Source: Bacillota bacterium (GTDB lineage Bacteria > Bacillota > Clostridia > Oscillospirales > Oscillospiraceae). Taken from it: a stretch of 64,000 nucleotides of DNA. Positions 8,026-16,231 of this stretch are shown here, one piece after another. Location of the stretch: positions 123,949-187,948 of the forward strand of contig JAETQY010000002.1 in assembly GCA_021770445.1 (NCBI GenBank). Reading direction: 5' to 3'. The notes beneath the pieces were generated by a model. The model saw nothing but the letters and a program-made list of their open reading frames with translations, was not told the origin of the DNA and did no database searches. The number at the start of each line of letters is the position of its first letter. The first letter of the stretch is position 1. Made by a program: the position numbers and the translations under genes.

Positions 8026-9090
8026 TTGAGTATTGATTTTTCCGGCGGCGGCTTCGACGCCGAGGAGCTGGAGCCCCTGGTGACCACCTCGCTGACGAAG
8101 GAGGACGAGGGGGAGTACTCCCTGCGGCCCAAGACCCTCCGGGAGTACATCGGACAGGAGAAGGCCAAGGGCAACCTGGAGGTCTTTATCCAGGCGGCCA
8201 AAATGCGCAATGAGCCCCTGGATCACGTGCTGCTCCACGGCCCCCCCGGCCTGGGCAAGACCACCCTCAGCGGCATCATTGCCAACGAGATGGGGGTCAA
8301 CGTGCGCATCACCTCCGGCCCGGCCATCGAGAAGGCGGGGGACCTGGCCGCCCTGCTGACCAATCTCAACGAGAACGACATCCTCTTTGTGGACGAGATC
8401 CACCGCCTGAACCGGGCGGTGGAGGAGATTCTGTACCCCGCCATGGAGGACTACGCCATCGACATCATCATCGGCAAGGGCCCGTCGGCCAACTCCATCC
8501 GCCTGGACCTGCCCAGGTTCACCCTCATCGGGGCCACCACAAGGGCGGGCCAGCTCTCAGCCCCCCTCCGGGACCGGTTCGGGGTCACCCTGCGGCTGGA
8601 GCTGTACACCCCGGAGGAGCTGTCCATGATCGTCACCCGCTCCGCCGGCATTCTGGAGGTGCCCATCGAGCCTGACGGCGCCATGGAGATCGCCAAGCGC
8701 TCCCGGGGCACCCCCCGTATCGCCAACCGGATGCTGCGCCGGGTGCGGGACTTCGCCCAGGTGCGGGCGGGGGGCGTCATCACCAAAAAAGTGGCCGACG
8801 AGGCCCTCACAGCCCTGGAGATCGACTACCTGGGTCTGGACGCTATCGACCACCGGATGCTGCGCTCCATCATCGACAACTACCGGGGCGGCCCGGTGGG
8901 GCTGGACACCCTGGCCGCCACCATCAACGAGGAGGCCGTCACCCTGGAGGACGTCTATGAGCCCTACCTCATGCAGCTGGGCTTCCTCACCCGGACCCCC
9001 CGGGGACGGTGCGTCACCCCTAAAGCCTACCAGCATTTAGGCCTGCCCGCTCCCGGCGGAGCAGACGGCCTGGACCAGTTGAGCTTTTAA
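8026..9090 (+). CDS. ruvB: Holliday junction branch migration ATPase RuvB
   Basis: 354 residues with a TTG start supported by AAAGGAAGTG just upstream. Walker [10 protein letters not shown] (about 72-80), Walker B DEIHRLN (about 123), sensor 1 GATTRAG (about 168), sensor 2 region [13 protein letters not shown] (about 227) and the C-terminal winged helix ([16 protein letters not shown]) are all present and in order. RuvB is the hexameric motor that drives branch migration with RuvA. It is the last gene of the ruv cluster and is followed by two family 1 repeats. Confidence 0.95.
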   Translation: MSIDFSGGGFDAEELEPLVTTSLTKEDEGEYSLRPKTLREYIGQEKAKGNLEVFIQAAKMRNEPLDHVLLHGPPGLGKTTLSGIIANEMGVNVRITSGPAIEKAGDLAALLTNLNENDILFVDEIHRLNRAVEEILYPAMEDYAIDIIIGKGPSANSIRLDLPRFTLIGATTRAGQLSAPLRDRFGVTLRLELYTPEELSMIVTRSAGILEVPIEPDGAMEIAKRSRGTPRIANRMLRRVRDFAQVRAGGVITKKVADEALTALEIDYLGLDAIDHRMLRSIIDNYRGGPVGLDTLAATINEEAVTLEDVYEPYLMQLGFLTRTPRGRCVTPKAYQHLGLPAPGGADGLDQLSF

Positions 9091-9107
9091 GGCGGTATTG
9101 CCGCCAG

Positions 9108-9170
9108 AGGGCCGCCGAGGGCGGCGGCCCCTACACATCCCATGTAGGGGTCGGCCCCCTGGCCGACCCA
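9108..9170. repeat. Two family 1 repeats in inverted orientation
   Basis: A minus-oriented copy (9108-9134, ending CGGCCCCTAC) and a plus-oriented copy (9144-9170, GTAGGGGTCGGCCCCCTGG) are separated by 9 bases, head to head, filling the gap between ruvB and the next gene. Confidence 0.75.
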
Positions 9171-9189
9171 CTGTTAGGGAGGGCTGAAT

Positions 9190-9570
9190 ATGGACCAAAA
9201 CACATTATTCTTTTTCAATGAACACCCGGAGGCCATCCCCCTGTACGAGGCCTTTGAGGCCCGTCTGCTGTCGGAGCTGGAGGGGGTAGTCATCCAGCCC
9301 CAGAAGAGCCAGATCACCCTGAAAAACCGGCGGGTGTTCGGGGCGGTGTCCTTTCTTCCGGCCCGAAAAGCCAAGGACCGGCCCGACCCCTACATCACCA
9401 TCACCCTGGGGCTGAACCGGCGGGAGGGCTCCCCCCGTATAGACCAGGCCTCCGAGCCATATCCTGGAAGGTGGACCCACCACCTGGTCATCGGCGACCC
9501 GGAGGAGATCGACGACGAGTTGATGGCCTGGATCCATGAGGCGTACGATTTCGCCTCAGCAAAGCGATAA
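9190..9570 (+). CDS. DUF5655-type protein
   Basis: 126 residues, soluble. The pattern FFNEHPEAIPLYEAFEARLL, then VIQPQKSQITLKNRRVFGAV and the C-terminal HHLVIGDPEEIDDELMAWIH, is that of the DUF5655 family, small proteins of unknown function found alone or attached to other domains in many bacteria. The conserved Lys/Arg-rich central strand (KSQITLKNRR) may be a ligand or nucleic-acid site; that is inference. A weak GGGAGGGC site precedes the ATG. It could be transcribed from ruv or independently. Confidence 0.6.
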   Translation: MDQNTLFFFNEHPEAIPLYEAFEARLLSELEGVVIQPQKSQITLKNRRVFGAVSFLPARKAKDRPDPYITITLGLNRREGSPRIDQASEPYPGRWTHHLVIGDPEEIDDELMAWIHEAYDFASAKR

Positions 9571-9588
9571 AATAAAGGAGAAAGCTGA

Positions 9589-9963
9589 ATGAAAAGAGAA
9601 CTGGGAATTGCCAGATGTGGGTTGGCCTGTTGCCTGTGTGCCGAGAATGCGGAGTGCGGCGGCTGCGATTCGGATAACTGCCCCGACAGCGCCATATGTG
9701 AAAACAAAGCATGCTCAATAGAAAAAGGAATTTCCCACTGCTATGTGTGTGAAAAGGACTGCAAAAAAGGGCTGCTAAATAAAATAAAACCATACGGCTT
9801 TACTTTGTTCGCAAAAAGGTATGGCTTGGACAGACTTCTTGACTGCTTAGAGAAGAATGAGGAGAGAGGGATTGTATATCATCGTGAAGGTATTATCGGA
9901 GATTATGATGACTTTGACGATGTGGAGAAGCTGATAGAATTTATCAAAACCGGGAAACGCTGA
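9589..9963 (+). CDS. DUF3795-type cysteine-rich protein
   Basis: 124 residues with 13 cysteines, 12 of them in the first 65 residues (ARCGLACCLCAENAECGGCD, then NCPDSAICENKACS and CYVCEKDCKKG), the signature of DUF3795, a probable metal- or cluster-binding family. The C-terminal half is charged (GDYDDFDDVEKLIEFIK). Codon use is noticeably more A/T-rich than neighbouring genes, pointing to recent acquisition. The start has AAAGGAGAAAG just upstream. It is followed 24 bases later by glmM. Confidence 0.65.
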   Translation: MKRELGIARCGLACCLCAENAECGGCDSDNCPDSAICENKACSIEKGISHCYVCEKDCKKGLLNKIKPYGFTLFAKRYGLDRLLDCLEKNEERGIVYHREGIIGDYDDFDDVEKLIEFIKTGKR

Positions 9964-9987
9964 CTTTTGATTTGAGGTGCATTTAAT

Positions 9988-11346
9988 ATGGGCAAATTAT
10001 TCGGAACGGACGGCATCCGGGGCGTGGTAAACGCCGGGCTGGACGCGGATCTGGCCTACAAGGTAGGGCTGGCAGCGGCCATTGTGCTGGCCAAAAACAA
10101 AAAGCCGGGGGAGAAGCCCTTAGTGACCATCGGCAAGGACACCCGCATCTCCGGGGACCTGCTCAAGGGCTCCCTGATCTCCGGGCTGTGCACCGCTGGG
10201 GCGGACGTGCTGGACCTGGGCACCCTGCCTACCCCTGGCGTGGCCTGGGTGACGGTGGACGAGGAGGCGGACGCGGGCATTGTCATCTCGGCCAGCCACA
10301 ACCCCTTCGAGCACAACGGCATCAAAATTTTTAACGGCAAGGGCTTCAAGCTGTCCGACGAGCTGGAGGAGAAGATCGAGGACATTGTCCTCTTCGGCTC
10401 CAACAACGTGCCCATGAAGACGGGGGCCGACATCGGCAAGGTGAGCTATGTGGCCCCCAAGGCCAGCGAGGACTACATCGACCACCTGGAGGCCACCATC
10501 GACTCCACCCTGGGCGGGCTGCGCATCCTGGTGGACTGCGCCAACGGCGCCGCCTCCACCACCGCCGCCCGGCTGTTCGACCGCTTCTCCAAGCTGCGCA
10601 CCGACGTGATCAACGCAGACCCGGACGGGGTGAACATCAACGACCACTGCGGCTCCACCCACATGGACGCCCTGGCCGCCATGGTGAAGGCGGGCCACTA
10701 CGACATGGGCATCGCCTTCGACGGGGACGCCGACCGGTGTCTGGCGGTGGATGAGCTGGGCAATCTCATCGACGGCGACCAGATCATGGCCGCCTGCGGC
10801 CTGGATATGAAGTCCAAGGGCAAGCTGCCCGGGGACACGGTGGTGGCCACCGTCATGTCCAACCTGGGCTTCCACGTCTACGCCAAGGAGCACGAGATGA
10901 AGCTGGAGTGCACCGACGTAGGCGACCGCAACGTGCTGGAGCGGATGGTGGAGCGGGGCTACGCCCTGGGAGGCGAGCAGTCGGGCCACATGATCTTCCT
11001 AGAGCATGCCACCACCGGCGACGGCCAGCTCACCGCCCTGCAAATTCTCGCCCTGCTCAAGGAGAGCGGCAAAAAGGCCAGCCAGGTGTTCAGCGCCTGC
11101 CCCCGGTATCCTCAGGTGCTCATCAACGTCCCTGTGGCCGACAACGACGTAAAGAAGGCGGCCATGGCCAGCCCCCTGCTGTTCCAGGCGGTGGCCCGGG
11201 AGGAGGAGGCCCTGGGAGACGAGGGCCGGGTGCTGGTGCGCCCCTCGGGTACCGAAGCCCTGATGCGGGTGATGGTGGAGGCCAAAACCCAGGAAAAGGC
11301 TCAGGAAACTGCCCAGCGTCTGGCCGATCTGATCCCCAACCTTTGA
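9988..11346 (+). CDS. glmM: Phosphoglucosamine mutase GlmM
   Basis: 452 residues, typical length. The start MGKLFGTDGIRGVVN, the phosphoserine loop VISASHNPFEHNGIKIF (catalytic Ser about 102), the metal-binding FDGDADRCLAVDE (about 245), the sugar-binding GGEQSGHMIF and the phosphate-binding RPSGTEALMRVMVE are in order. It interconverts glucosamine-6-phosphate and glucosamine-1-phosphate for peptidoglycan precursor synthesis. It is followed by a separate promoter for the next gene. Confidence 0.96.
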   Translation: MGKLFGTDGIRGVVNAGLDADLAYKVGLAAAIVLAKNKKPGEKPLVTIGKDTRISGDLLKGSLISGLCTAGADVLDLGTLPTPGVAWVTVDEEADAGIVISASHNPFEHNGIKIFNGKGFKLSDELEEKIEDIVLFGSNNVPMKTGADIGKVSYVAPKASEDYIDHLEATIDSTLGGLRILVDCANGAASTTAARLFDRFSKLRTDVINADPDGVNINDHCGSTHMDALAAMVKAGHYDMGIAFDGDADRCLAVDELGNLIDGDQIMAACGLDMKSKGKLPGDTVVATVMSNLGFHVYAKEHEMKLECTDVGDRNVLERMVERGYALGGEQSGHMIFLEHATTGDGQLTALQILALLKESGKKASQVFSACPRYPQVLINVPVADNDVKKAAMASPLLFQAVAREEEALGDEGRVLVRPSGTEALMRVMVEAKTQEKAQETAQRLADLIPNL

Positions 11347-11406
11347 GCAAAATGGGCAATGACCGGGGGGACTGGAAAATATCAACAAACTTTTTTGGGA
11401 AAACCC

Positions 11407-11435
11407 TTGACAAATCTGAACATTTTGTTTATGAT
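11407..11435 (+). promoter_or_regulatory. Strong SigA promoter for the SigH-like gene
   Basis: TTGACA (11407-11412), 17 bases, TATGAT (11430-11435). Its position rules out the upstream in-frame ATG codons as starts and supports the ATG at 11458. Confidence 0.8.
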
Positions 11436-11457
11436 GAAGAATAACCGGGATAATAAT

Positions 11458-12069
11458 ATGGGACAGAAATCGTTTGAACCATCCGATGAGGCGCTGTGCC
11501 TGGGTGTGACCCAGGGCGATCCCAGCGCAGAGACAGAATTGGTGCGCCGGTATGGCTGGCTGGTCCGGGCCTGTGCCCGCCCCCTGTTTTTGGCGGGGGG
11601 CGACAGCGAGGACCTGATCCAGGAGGGCTTCTTGGGTCTACTCACCGCCATTCGGAGCTTTAACCCGGAACGGGACGCCGCCTTCCGCACGTTTGCGGAG
11701 ATTTGTATACGAAGCCGTCTGCACACCGCCGTCCGGGCGGCTCAGGGCGGCAAGCACGCCCCGCTCAATCACAGTGTTTCCTACGAGCCCCCTCTTTTTG
11801 ACGGAACCAACGCATATTTGTTTTCCAGTGCCGAGAGCCCGGAGGACGTGGTCATCGGCAGAGAGGAACTGAGAGAGCGCCTGGAGGCGCTCAAGGGCCG
11901 GTTATCCAAGTTTGAAGCGCAGATACTTCCCCCCTACCTGAACGGCCTCTCCTGTGGAGAGATCGCCCAGCGGGTGGGCCGCTCCCAGAAGTCGGTGGAC
12001 AACGCCATCCAGCGAATCCGCCGCAAAACGGCCCTGCAAATTTCTTCCGGCGGATCCAGCGAGAGCTGA
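11458..12069 (+). CDS. Sigma-70 family factor, SigH/Spo0H-like
   Basis: 203 residues from the ATG at 11458, chosen because a consensus promoter covers the more upstream starts. Region 2 is DSEDLIQEGFLGLLTAIRSF with FRTFAEICIRSRLHTAVRAA. Region 4 is FEAQILPPYLNGLSCGEIAQ with recognition helix RVGRSQKSVDNAIQRIRRK. The YLNG-S--EIA--LGRS-K-VDNA pattern is that of SigH, which drives early sporulation and competence genes in Bacillus. The assignment to SigH over another small sigma factor is likely but not certain. A zinc-ribbon gene follows by 58 bases. Confidence 0.75.
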   Translation: MGQKSFEPSDEALCLGVTQGDPSAETELVRRYGWLVRACARPLFLAGGDSEDLIQEGFLGLLTAIRSFNPERDAAFRTFAEICIRSRLHTAVRAAQGGKHAPLNHSVSYEPPLFDGTNAYLFSSAESPEDVVIGREELRERLEALKGRLSKFEAQILPPYLNGLSCGEIAQRVGRSQKSVDNAIQRIRRKTALQISSGGSSES

Positions 12070-12127
12070 TCGCAATATCACACGCCCAGGCCAAGCGCCG
12101 GGCAAAAGTCAAAGAGAGGGAAATCCA

Positions 12128-12409
12128 ATGTACGAAGACAAGATCCTGGTATGCAAAGAGTGCGGCAACGAGTTCACCTTTACCGCTGGTGAGCAGGAGT
12201 TCTACGCGGAGCGCGGCTTCCAGAACGAGCCCCAGCGCTGCAAGCCCTGCCGTGATGCCCGCAAGAACGCCGCCCGCGGCCCCCGTGAGTATTTCACCGC
12301 CGTGTGCGCCGCCTGCGGCGGCGAGGCTAAGGTTCCCTTCGAGCCCAAGTCTGACCGTCCTGTCTATTGCAGCGACTGCTTCGCCAAGATGCGCGAGCAG
12401 CAGGGCTGA
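12128..12409 (+). CDS. Zinc-ribbon protein (two CxxC pairs twice)
   Basis: 93 residues from the ATG at 12128, preceded by AGAGAGGG. Two four-Cys modules are visible: CKECG with CKPCRDAR (about 12-41) and CAACGG with CSDCFAKM (about 62-83). The segment EFTFTAGEQEFYAERGFQNE is typical of the small 'probable zinc-binding' proteins common in Clostridia. The role is unknown; an RNA or DNA contact is plausible. It shares a transcript with the SigH-like gene and ends at an intrinsic terminator. Confidence 0.8.
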   Translation: MYEDKILVCKECGNEFTFTAGEQEFYAERGFQNEPQRCKPCRDARKNAARGPREYFTAVCAACGGEAKVPFEPKSDRPVYCSDCFAKMREQQG

Positions 12410-12423
12410 TTAACAAGCCAGGA

Positions 12424-12452
12424 AAAAAGTCCGCCGGGAGGCGGACTTTTTC
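12424..12452 (+). terminator. Intrinsic terminator after the zinc-ribbon gene
   Basis: AAAAAGTCCGCC (12424-12435), GGGA loop, GGCGGACTTTTT (12440-12451). It is symmetric and could act in both directions. Confidence 0.9.
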
Positions 12453-12453
12453 T

Positions 12454-12481
12454 TTGTTTTCCCGGTAAACCGTGGTATAAT
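12454..12481 (+). promoter_or_regulatory. Promoter for the Uma2-family gene
   Basis: TTGTTT (12454-12459), 16 bases, TATAAT (12476-12481), then CAGGAGGGG before the ATG at 12518. Confidence 0.55.
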
Positions 12482-12517
12482 ATTGAACAGCAGATAAAAC
12501 GGTCAGGAGGGGTCGGT

Positions 12518-13084
12518 ATGGCTCTGGCGAAAGAGGAACGTTATACCTATGCAGATTATCTGGAATGGGACGAAAATGAGCGGATTGAGCTGATATACGG
12601 CGCACCGGTTATGATGGCGCCGCCATCCCGGAGGCACCAGGAAATCAGCGGGGAGATCTACCGCCAGCTTGCCAATTTTTTGGAGGGTAAGAAGTGCCGG
12701 GTCTATGCGGCCCCCTTCGGCGTCCGCCTGTTTGAGGGGGCGGAGGACAGGCCGGAGGATGTGAACACCGTGGTGGAGCCGGACATCACTGTGGTCTGTG
12801 ACCACAGCAAGCTGGACGATCAGGGCTGCAAGGGTGCGCCCGACCTGGTAATTGAAATTTTGTCCCCTGCTACCCAGCGCCATGACCGGCTGACAAAGCT
12901 GAACCTGTACCAGCGGGCCGGAGTGGGGGAGTATTGGATCGTCAACCCGGAGGACCGGACCGTGCAGGTTATGGTGCTGGAAAACGGTCTGTACCGGGTA
13001 GCTGATGTGGGCACAGCCCGGGATGTGGTCAAGGTCAACCGCCTGGAGGGCTGTTATCTGGAGTTGGAGAAGGTGTTTCACTGA
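12518..13084 (+). CDS. Uma2 family (DUF820) PD-(D/E)xK-fold protein
   Basis: 188 residues. The family core is clear: YTYADYLEWDENERIELIYG at the N-terminus, EPDITVVCD (about 88-96) and DLVIEILSPATQRHDRLTKL (about 109-128) with the nuclease-fold acidic residues, then YQRAGVGEYWIVNPEDR. Uma2 proteins have a restriction-endonuclease-like fold; their biological role is poorly known and many are linked to mobile DNA. Its last 50 bases overlap the 3' end of the convergent YoaK gene. Confidence 0.85.
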   Translation: MALAKEERYTYADYLEWDENERIELIYGAPVMMAPPSRRHQEISGEIYRQLANFLEGKKCRVYAAPFGVRLFEGAEDRPEDVNTVVEPDITVVCDHSKLDDQGCKGAPDLVIEILSPATQRHDRLTKLNLYQRAGVGEYWIVNPEDRTVQVMVLENGLYRVADVGTARDVVKVNRLEGCYLELEKVFH

Positions 13085-13715
13085 GAAGCAGCCCAAACCC
13101 CAGAGCCAGCAGGACGCAGGACAGCCAGATGGCGGGCAGGTCCAGCAGCTCCACGGCCAGGCTGCCCAGCTCGGCCCCCAGGGCGAACAGGAGGATCACG
13201 AGGAAATACAGCCGGGCCTTTCTGCGCTCCTGCCGGTTCCCGGTGCGCAGGAAGGTACACAGGGACTCCATGCCGCTGCGCAGGTTGCCGATGCACATGG
13301 TGCTGGCGAAGGGAAAGCCCTCCATCATCCGAAAGGCCTGGACCTGCATAGCGCAGGAGAAGGAGACCAGGGCGTTGGCCAGCTGGTCCAGAGAGTGGGG
13401 GATGAAGCCCACCAGGAACAGCAGGAAAATTTCACAGAGCAGCACCCGGCGCTGCCAGTGGGGCAGACGGACCCTGAGCCACTCCGCCGCCGCCACCCCC
13501 AGGGCAAAGGCCAGCACGGGGAGGAGATAGCGGGCGGCCCGGGCCCAGTCTCCGTTAAAGAGGCTCTGACCCAGCAGAACGATGTTGCCCGTCTGGGCGT
13601 TGGCAAACACCTTGCCCCGGCGGAGGTAGGTGTAGGTGTCCTGAAGCCCGCCAGAGAGGGTGAGCAGGGCCACCGGAAGCAGCCTCTCGGCGGCGGGGCG
13701 GGCTTGATGATCCAT
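13035..13715 (-). CDS. YoaK family (DUF1275) membrane protein
   Basis: 226 residues with about six hydrophobic segments. LTLSGGLQDTYTYLRRGKVFANAQTGNIV is the DUF1275 N-terminal signature (the D-x-x-x-Y...TGN pattern), and AMQVQAFRM followed by TMCIGNLRSG the second one. It is a predicted inner-membrane protein of unknown substrate. AAAGGAGCTGACC precedes the ATG. The stop lies 50 bases inside the convergent Uma2 gene, so the two share a short overlap and no terminator fits between them. Confidence 0.85.
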   Translation of the reverse strand: MDHQARPAAERLLPVALLTLSGGLQDTYTYLRRGKVFANAQTGNIVLLGQSLFNGDWARAARYLLPVLAFALGVAAAEWLRVRLPHWQRRVLLCEIFLLFLVGFIPHSLDQLANALVSFSCAMQVQAFRMMEGFPFASTMCIGNLRSGMESLCTFLRTGNRQERRKARLYFLVILLFALGAELGSLAVELLDLPAIWLSCVLLALGFGLLLSETPSPTPDNSPPGG

Positions 13716-13786
13716 ACGGTCAGCTCCTTTCTTTCAATTCAACCGATTATAACGCTGTTCTTTCCAAAAGGAAAGAAAAAAATTCG

Positions 13787-13815
13787 TTGCAAAAAAGCTG
13801 TCGATAGGGTATACT
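13787..13815 (+). promoter_or_regulatory. Promoter for the DUF1858 gene
   Basis: TTGCAA (13787-13792), 17 bases, TATACT (13810-13815), about 35 bases before the ATG. Confidence 0.7.
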
Positions 13816-13850
13816 ATCCCCATCCCAAAGATATATGGAGGAATCACACT

Positions 13851-14048
13851 ATGACCATTACCAAAGACACCGTAATCGGCGACATTCTGAAGATCGCGCC
13901 CCAGGCTGCCCCCATCTTCATGGGCATCGGCATGCACTGCCTGGGCTGCCCCGCCTCCCAGGGCGAGACCGTGGAGGAGGCGTGCGCCGTCCACGGCGTG
14001 GACGTAAACGAGCTGCTGGCCCAGGTCAACAAGCTCATCGGCAAGTAA
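13851..14048 (+). CDS. DUF1858 domain protein (small, CxxC)
   Basis: 65 residues. The whole protein is one DUF1858 domain: TKDTVIGDILKIAPQAAPIF, then GMHCLGCPASQGETVEEACA with a conserved CxxC (C30, C33), then GVDVNELLAQVNKLI. Related domains sit next to hybrid-cluster proteins and redox enzymes in anaerobes, so a redox or metal role is likely but untested. GGAGG lies 11 bases before the ATG. It is a single-gene unit with its own promoter and terminator. Confidence 0.85.
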   Translation: MTITKDTVIGDILKIAPQAAPIFMGIGMHCLGCPASQGETVEEACAVHGVDVNELLAQVNKLIGK

Positions 14049-14057
14049 GACCCCAAC

Positions 14058-14085
14058 CGCCCTCCCCAGGAGGGCGATTATTTTT
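14058..14085 (+). terminator. Intrinsic terminator after the DUF1858 gene
   Basis: CGCCCTCC, loop of 3, GGAGGGCG, then ATTATTTTT. Confidence 0.75.
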
Positions 14086-14151
14086 GACCTTTACAGGCGG
14101 AACATGTTGTGATAAGATAAGTACAAATGTTCGACATAATGAGGTGACAGG

Positions 14152-14745
14152 ATGAAATTCTGTGTACTGATGGGCAGTCCCCGGCTAGATGGCAATACCG
14201 CCGCCCTCCTTTCCCCCTTTCTGGAGGAGTGCGGGGCTATGGGGGTGGAGACCCAGATCATTTCTCTGTATGACCGGGAGATTAACCCCTGCTGGGGATG
14301 CGCGTCCTGCCAGAATGTGGCGGACGGCCCTGGCTGCTTCCAGGACGACGGCTTTGAGGAAATTTTCCGGGCTATGGCCGGCAGTGATGTCATCATCCTG
14401 GCCACCCCCATCTACGCCTTTTTCTGCACCGCCCCCATGAAGGCCCTGCTGGACCGGGCCATCTACGCCGGGACGAAGAACTATGGAGCGGTGAAAGGGG
14501 TCAAGCTGCTGGAGGGGAAGCGGCTGGCCGCCATCGCCACCTGCGGCTACCCCCCGGAGAAGGGGGCCGACCTGTGGGAGGAGGGCCTGAGACGCTTCTG
14601 CCGCCACGGGGGGCTGGAGTACATGGGGATCTTCTGCCGCCGGGACCGGGGCGGGGCGGAGCCCTTCCTGAATGAGGAGCGGGAGCAGGCCGTCCGGGAC
14701 TTCGCCCAGGCCATCCGGATGGCTGTCCGGGGGTCGGAGCTGTGA
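14152..14745 (+). CDS. Flavodoxin-family NAD(P)H-dependent oxidoreductase, possibly Fe-S flavoprotein
   Basis: 197 residues. The N-terminus VLMGSPRLDGNTAALLSPFL is the FMN-phosphate loop of the NADPH-dependent FMN reductase family. Cysteines at 47, 50, 53 and 62 (CWGCASC then C) resemble the CxxCxxC-x(n)-C cluster site of iron-sulfur flavoproteins of anaerobes, although the last gap (8) is slightly longer than usual. ATPIYAFFCTAPMKALLDRA is the second flavin-contacting segment. It is probably a cytosolic electron-transfer or quinone/oxygen-detoxifying enzyme. Its stop overlaps the start of trmK by 4 bases (GTGA). Confidence 0.75.
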   Translation: MKFCVLMGSPRLDGNTAALLSPFLEECGAMGVETQIISLYDREINPCWGCASCQNVADGPGCFQDDGFEEIFRAMAGSDVIILATPIYAFFCTAPMKALLDRAIYAGTKNYGAVKGVKLLEGKRLAAIATCGYPPEKGADLWEEGLRRFCRHGGLEYMGIFCRRDRGGAEPFLNEEREQAVRDFAQAIRMAVRGSEL

Positions 14746-15446
14746 GGGGGCCCGAGCTGTCCCCTCGCCTGAAAATGGTGGGGGAGCTGGTGCCGGCGGG
14801 GGCCCGGCTGGCCGACGTGGGCACCGACCACGCCTACCTGCCCGCCGCCCTGATTCTGGAGGGGAAGATCCCCTGGGCCATCGCCGCCGACCTGCGTCAG
14901 GGCCCCCTGGACCGGGCCCGGGCCACCGTGCGGGAGTACGGCCTCACCGGGAAGGTGGCCTTCCGGCTCTGTGACGGCCTGTCGGGCATCCGGCCCGACG
15001 AGGTGGACGCTGTGGCCGTCGCCGGTATGGGCGGGGAGACCATCGCCGCCATTCTGTCCGCCGCCCCCTGGACCCGGGAGAGGGACCTGCCCCTGATTTT
15101 ACAGCCTATGTCCTCCTTCCCCGACCTGCGGGAGTGGCTCCAGAAAAACGGCTTCTCCATTCAGGAGGAGGGGCTGGCCCGGGAGGGGGACACGATTTAC
15201 ACCGCCATGCTGGTCCGGGCGGGGGAGATGTCCCCCTTGACCCCGGCGGAGCTGTGGGCGGGAAAGAACACGGCCGACCCCCTCCGGGGGGACTGGCTGG
15301 ACCGCTGGCTGGCCCGGGTCCGCCGGGCGATTGATGGGATGTCCCGGGCCAGGGGAGAGGGGACCTCCGCTCGGAAGCGGGAGTTAGAGGAGGTCGTGGA
15401 CGGCCTCGCCGACATGAAAAAGGAGTGGGAACAGTGGCAGAAGTGA
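14742..15446 (+). CDS. trmK: tRNA (adenine(22)-N1)-methyltransferase TrmK
   Basis: 234 residues, GTG start overlapping the previous stop. SAM-binding motif LADVGTDHAYLPAALI (about 24-39), then AADLRQGPLDRA, and the signature VAVAGMGGETIAAIL (about 91-105). The helical C-terminal domain ends in a coiled-coil-like tail. TrmK methylates A22 of several bacterial tRNAs. Pairing with the Nif3-like gene downstream (overlap about 13 bases) is the standard arrangement in Firmicutes. Confidence 0.9.
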   Translation: MRGPELSPRLKMVGELVPAGARLADVGTDHAYLPAALILEGKIPWAIAADLRQGPLDRARATVREYGLTGKVAFRLCDGLSGIRPDEVDAVAVAGMGGETIAAILSAAPWTRERDLPLILQPMSSFPDLREWLQKNGFSIQEEGLAREGDTIYTAMLVRAGEMSPLTPAELWAGKNTADPLRGDWLDRWLARVRRAIDGMSRARGEGTSARKRELEEVVDGLADMKKEWEQWQK

Positions 15447-16231
15447 GAGATATTTACCGCTTTTTGGACCGGATCGCCCCCTTTCACACCCAGGAGGACT
15501 TCGACAACGCCGGCTTCCTGGTGGGCCGGGGGGACCGGGAGGTCGAAAAGGTGCTGGTGGCCCTGGACATTACCAGAGAGGTGGTGGAGGAGGCCGCCCG
15601 CTGGGGGGCGGAGCTCATCGTGGCCCACCACCCGGTGATTTTCGACCCGGTGAGGTCGGTCACAGACGAGACCCTTACCGGGCGGGTGCTTCTGGAGCTG
15701 GCAGAGAATAAAATCGCCGCCATCTGCGCCCACACCAACCTGGACGCCGCTCACGGCGGGGTCAACGGCTGTCTGGCCCGGGCGCTGGAGCTGTCGGAGA
15801 TCGGCCAGCTGCGCCAGGCGGGGGTGGACGAGAGGGGCCGCCCCTACGGCATCGGCCGGACGGGGACGGCCCACCGGCCGGGGCTGTCCGCGGCTCAGTA
15901 CGCCGCCTTTGTGAAGGAGAAGCTGGGCTCCGCCTGCGTCCGCTTTGTGGACGGGGGCCGGACCGTGGAGAAGGTGGCGGTGGGGGGCGGCGCCTGCGGC
16001 TCTATGCTGGAGGACGCCCACGCCCAGGGCTGTGACACCTTCGTTACCGCCGACCTGAAATACAACCAGTTTTTAGATGCCAGGGCCCTGGGCCTCAACC
16101 TGCTGGACGCCGGCCACTTCCCTACGGAAAATGTGGTGTGCGCCCCTCTGGCCCAACGTCTGGCGAGGGAGTTTCCTCAGGCGGAGGTGATGGTGTCCCA
16201 GGTCCACAGGGAGGTCTATTCCAATGCTTGA
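15434..16231 (+). CDS. Nif3-like dinuclear metal centre protein
   Basis: 265 residues from the GTG at 15434, which has AAGGAG 8 bases upstream; the GTG at 15425 would overlap that site. Metal-binding residues typical of NIF3/YqfO are visible: LIVAHHPVIFDPVRS, ICAHTNLDAAHGGVNG and DAGHFPTENV. Family members form hexamers with two metals per subunit; the reaction is unsettled (GTP cyclohydrolase-related in name only). It is coupled to trmK. Compared with B. subtilis YqfO it lacks the inserted middle domain, so it is the short form. Confidence 0.88.
   Translation: MAEVRDIYRFLDRIAPFHTQEDFDNAGFLVGRGDREVEKVLVALDITREVVEEAARWGAELIVAHHPVIFDPVRSVTDETLTGRVLLELAENKIAAICAHTNLDAAHGGVNGCLARALELSEIGQLRQAGVDERGRPYGIGRTGTAHRPGLSAAQYAAFVKEKLGSACVRFVDGGRTVEKVAVGGGACGSMLEDAHAQGCDTFVTADLKYNQFLDARALGLNLLDAGHFPTENVVCAPLAQRLAREFPQAEVMVSQVHREVYSNA

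Noticed and set aside
14084..14118. Promoter candidate TTGACC before the flavodoxin-family gene
   Set aside because: No -10 lies at 16-18 bases; GATAAG/TAAGAT are too far away (21-23 bases).
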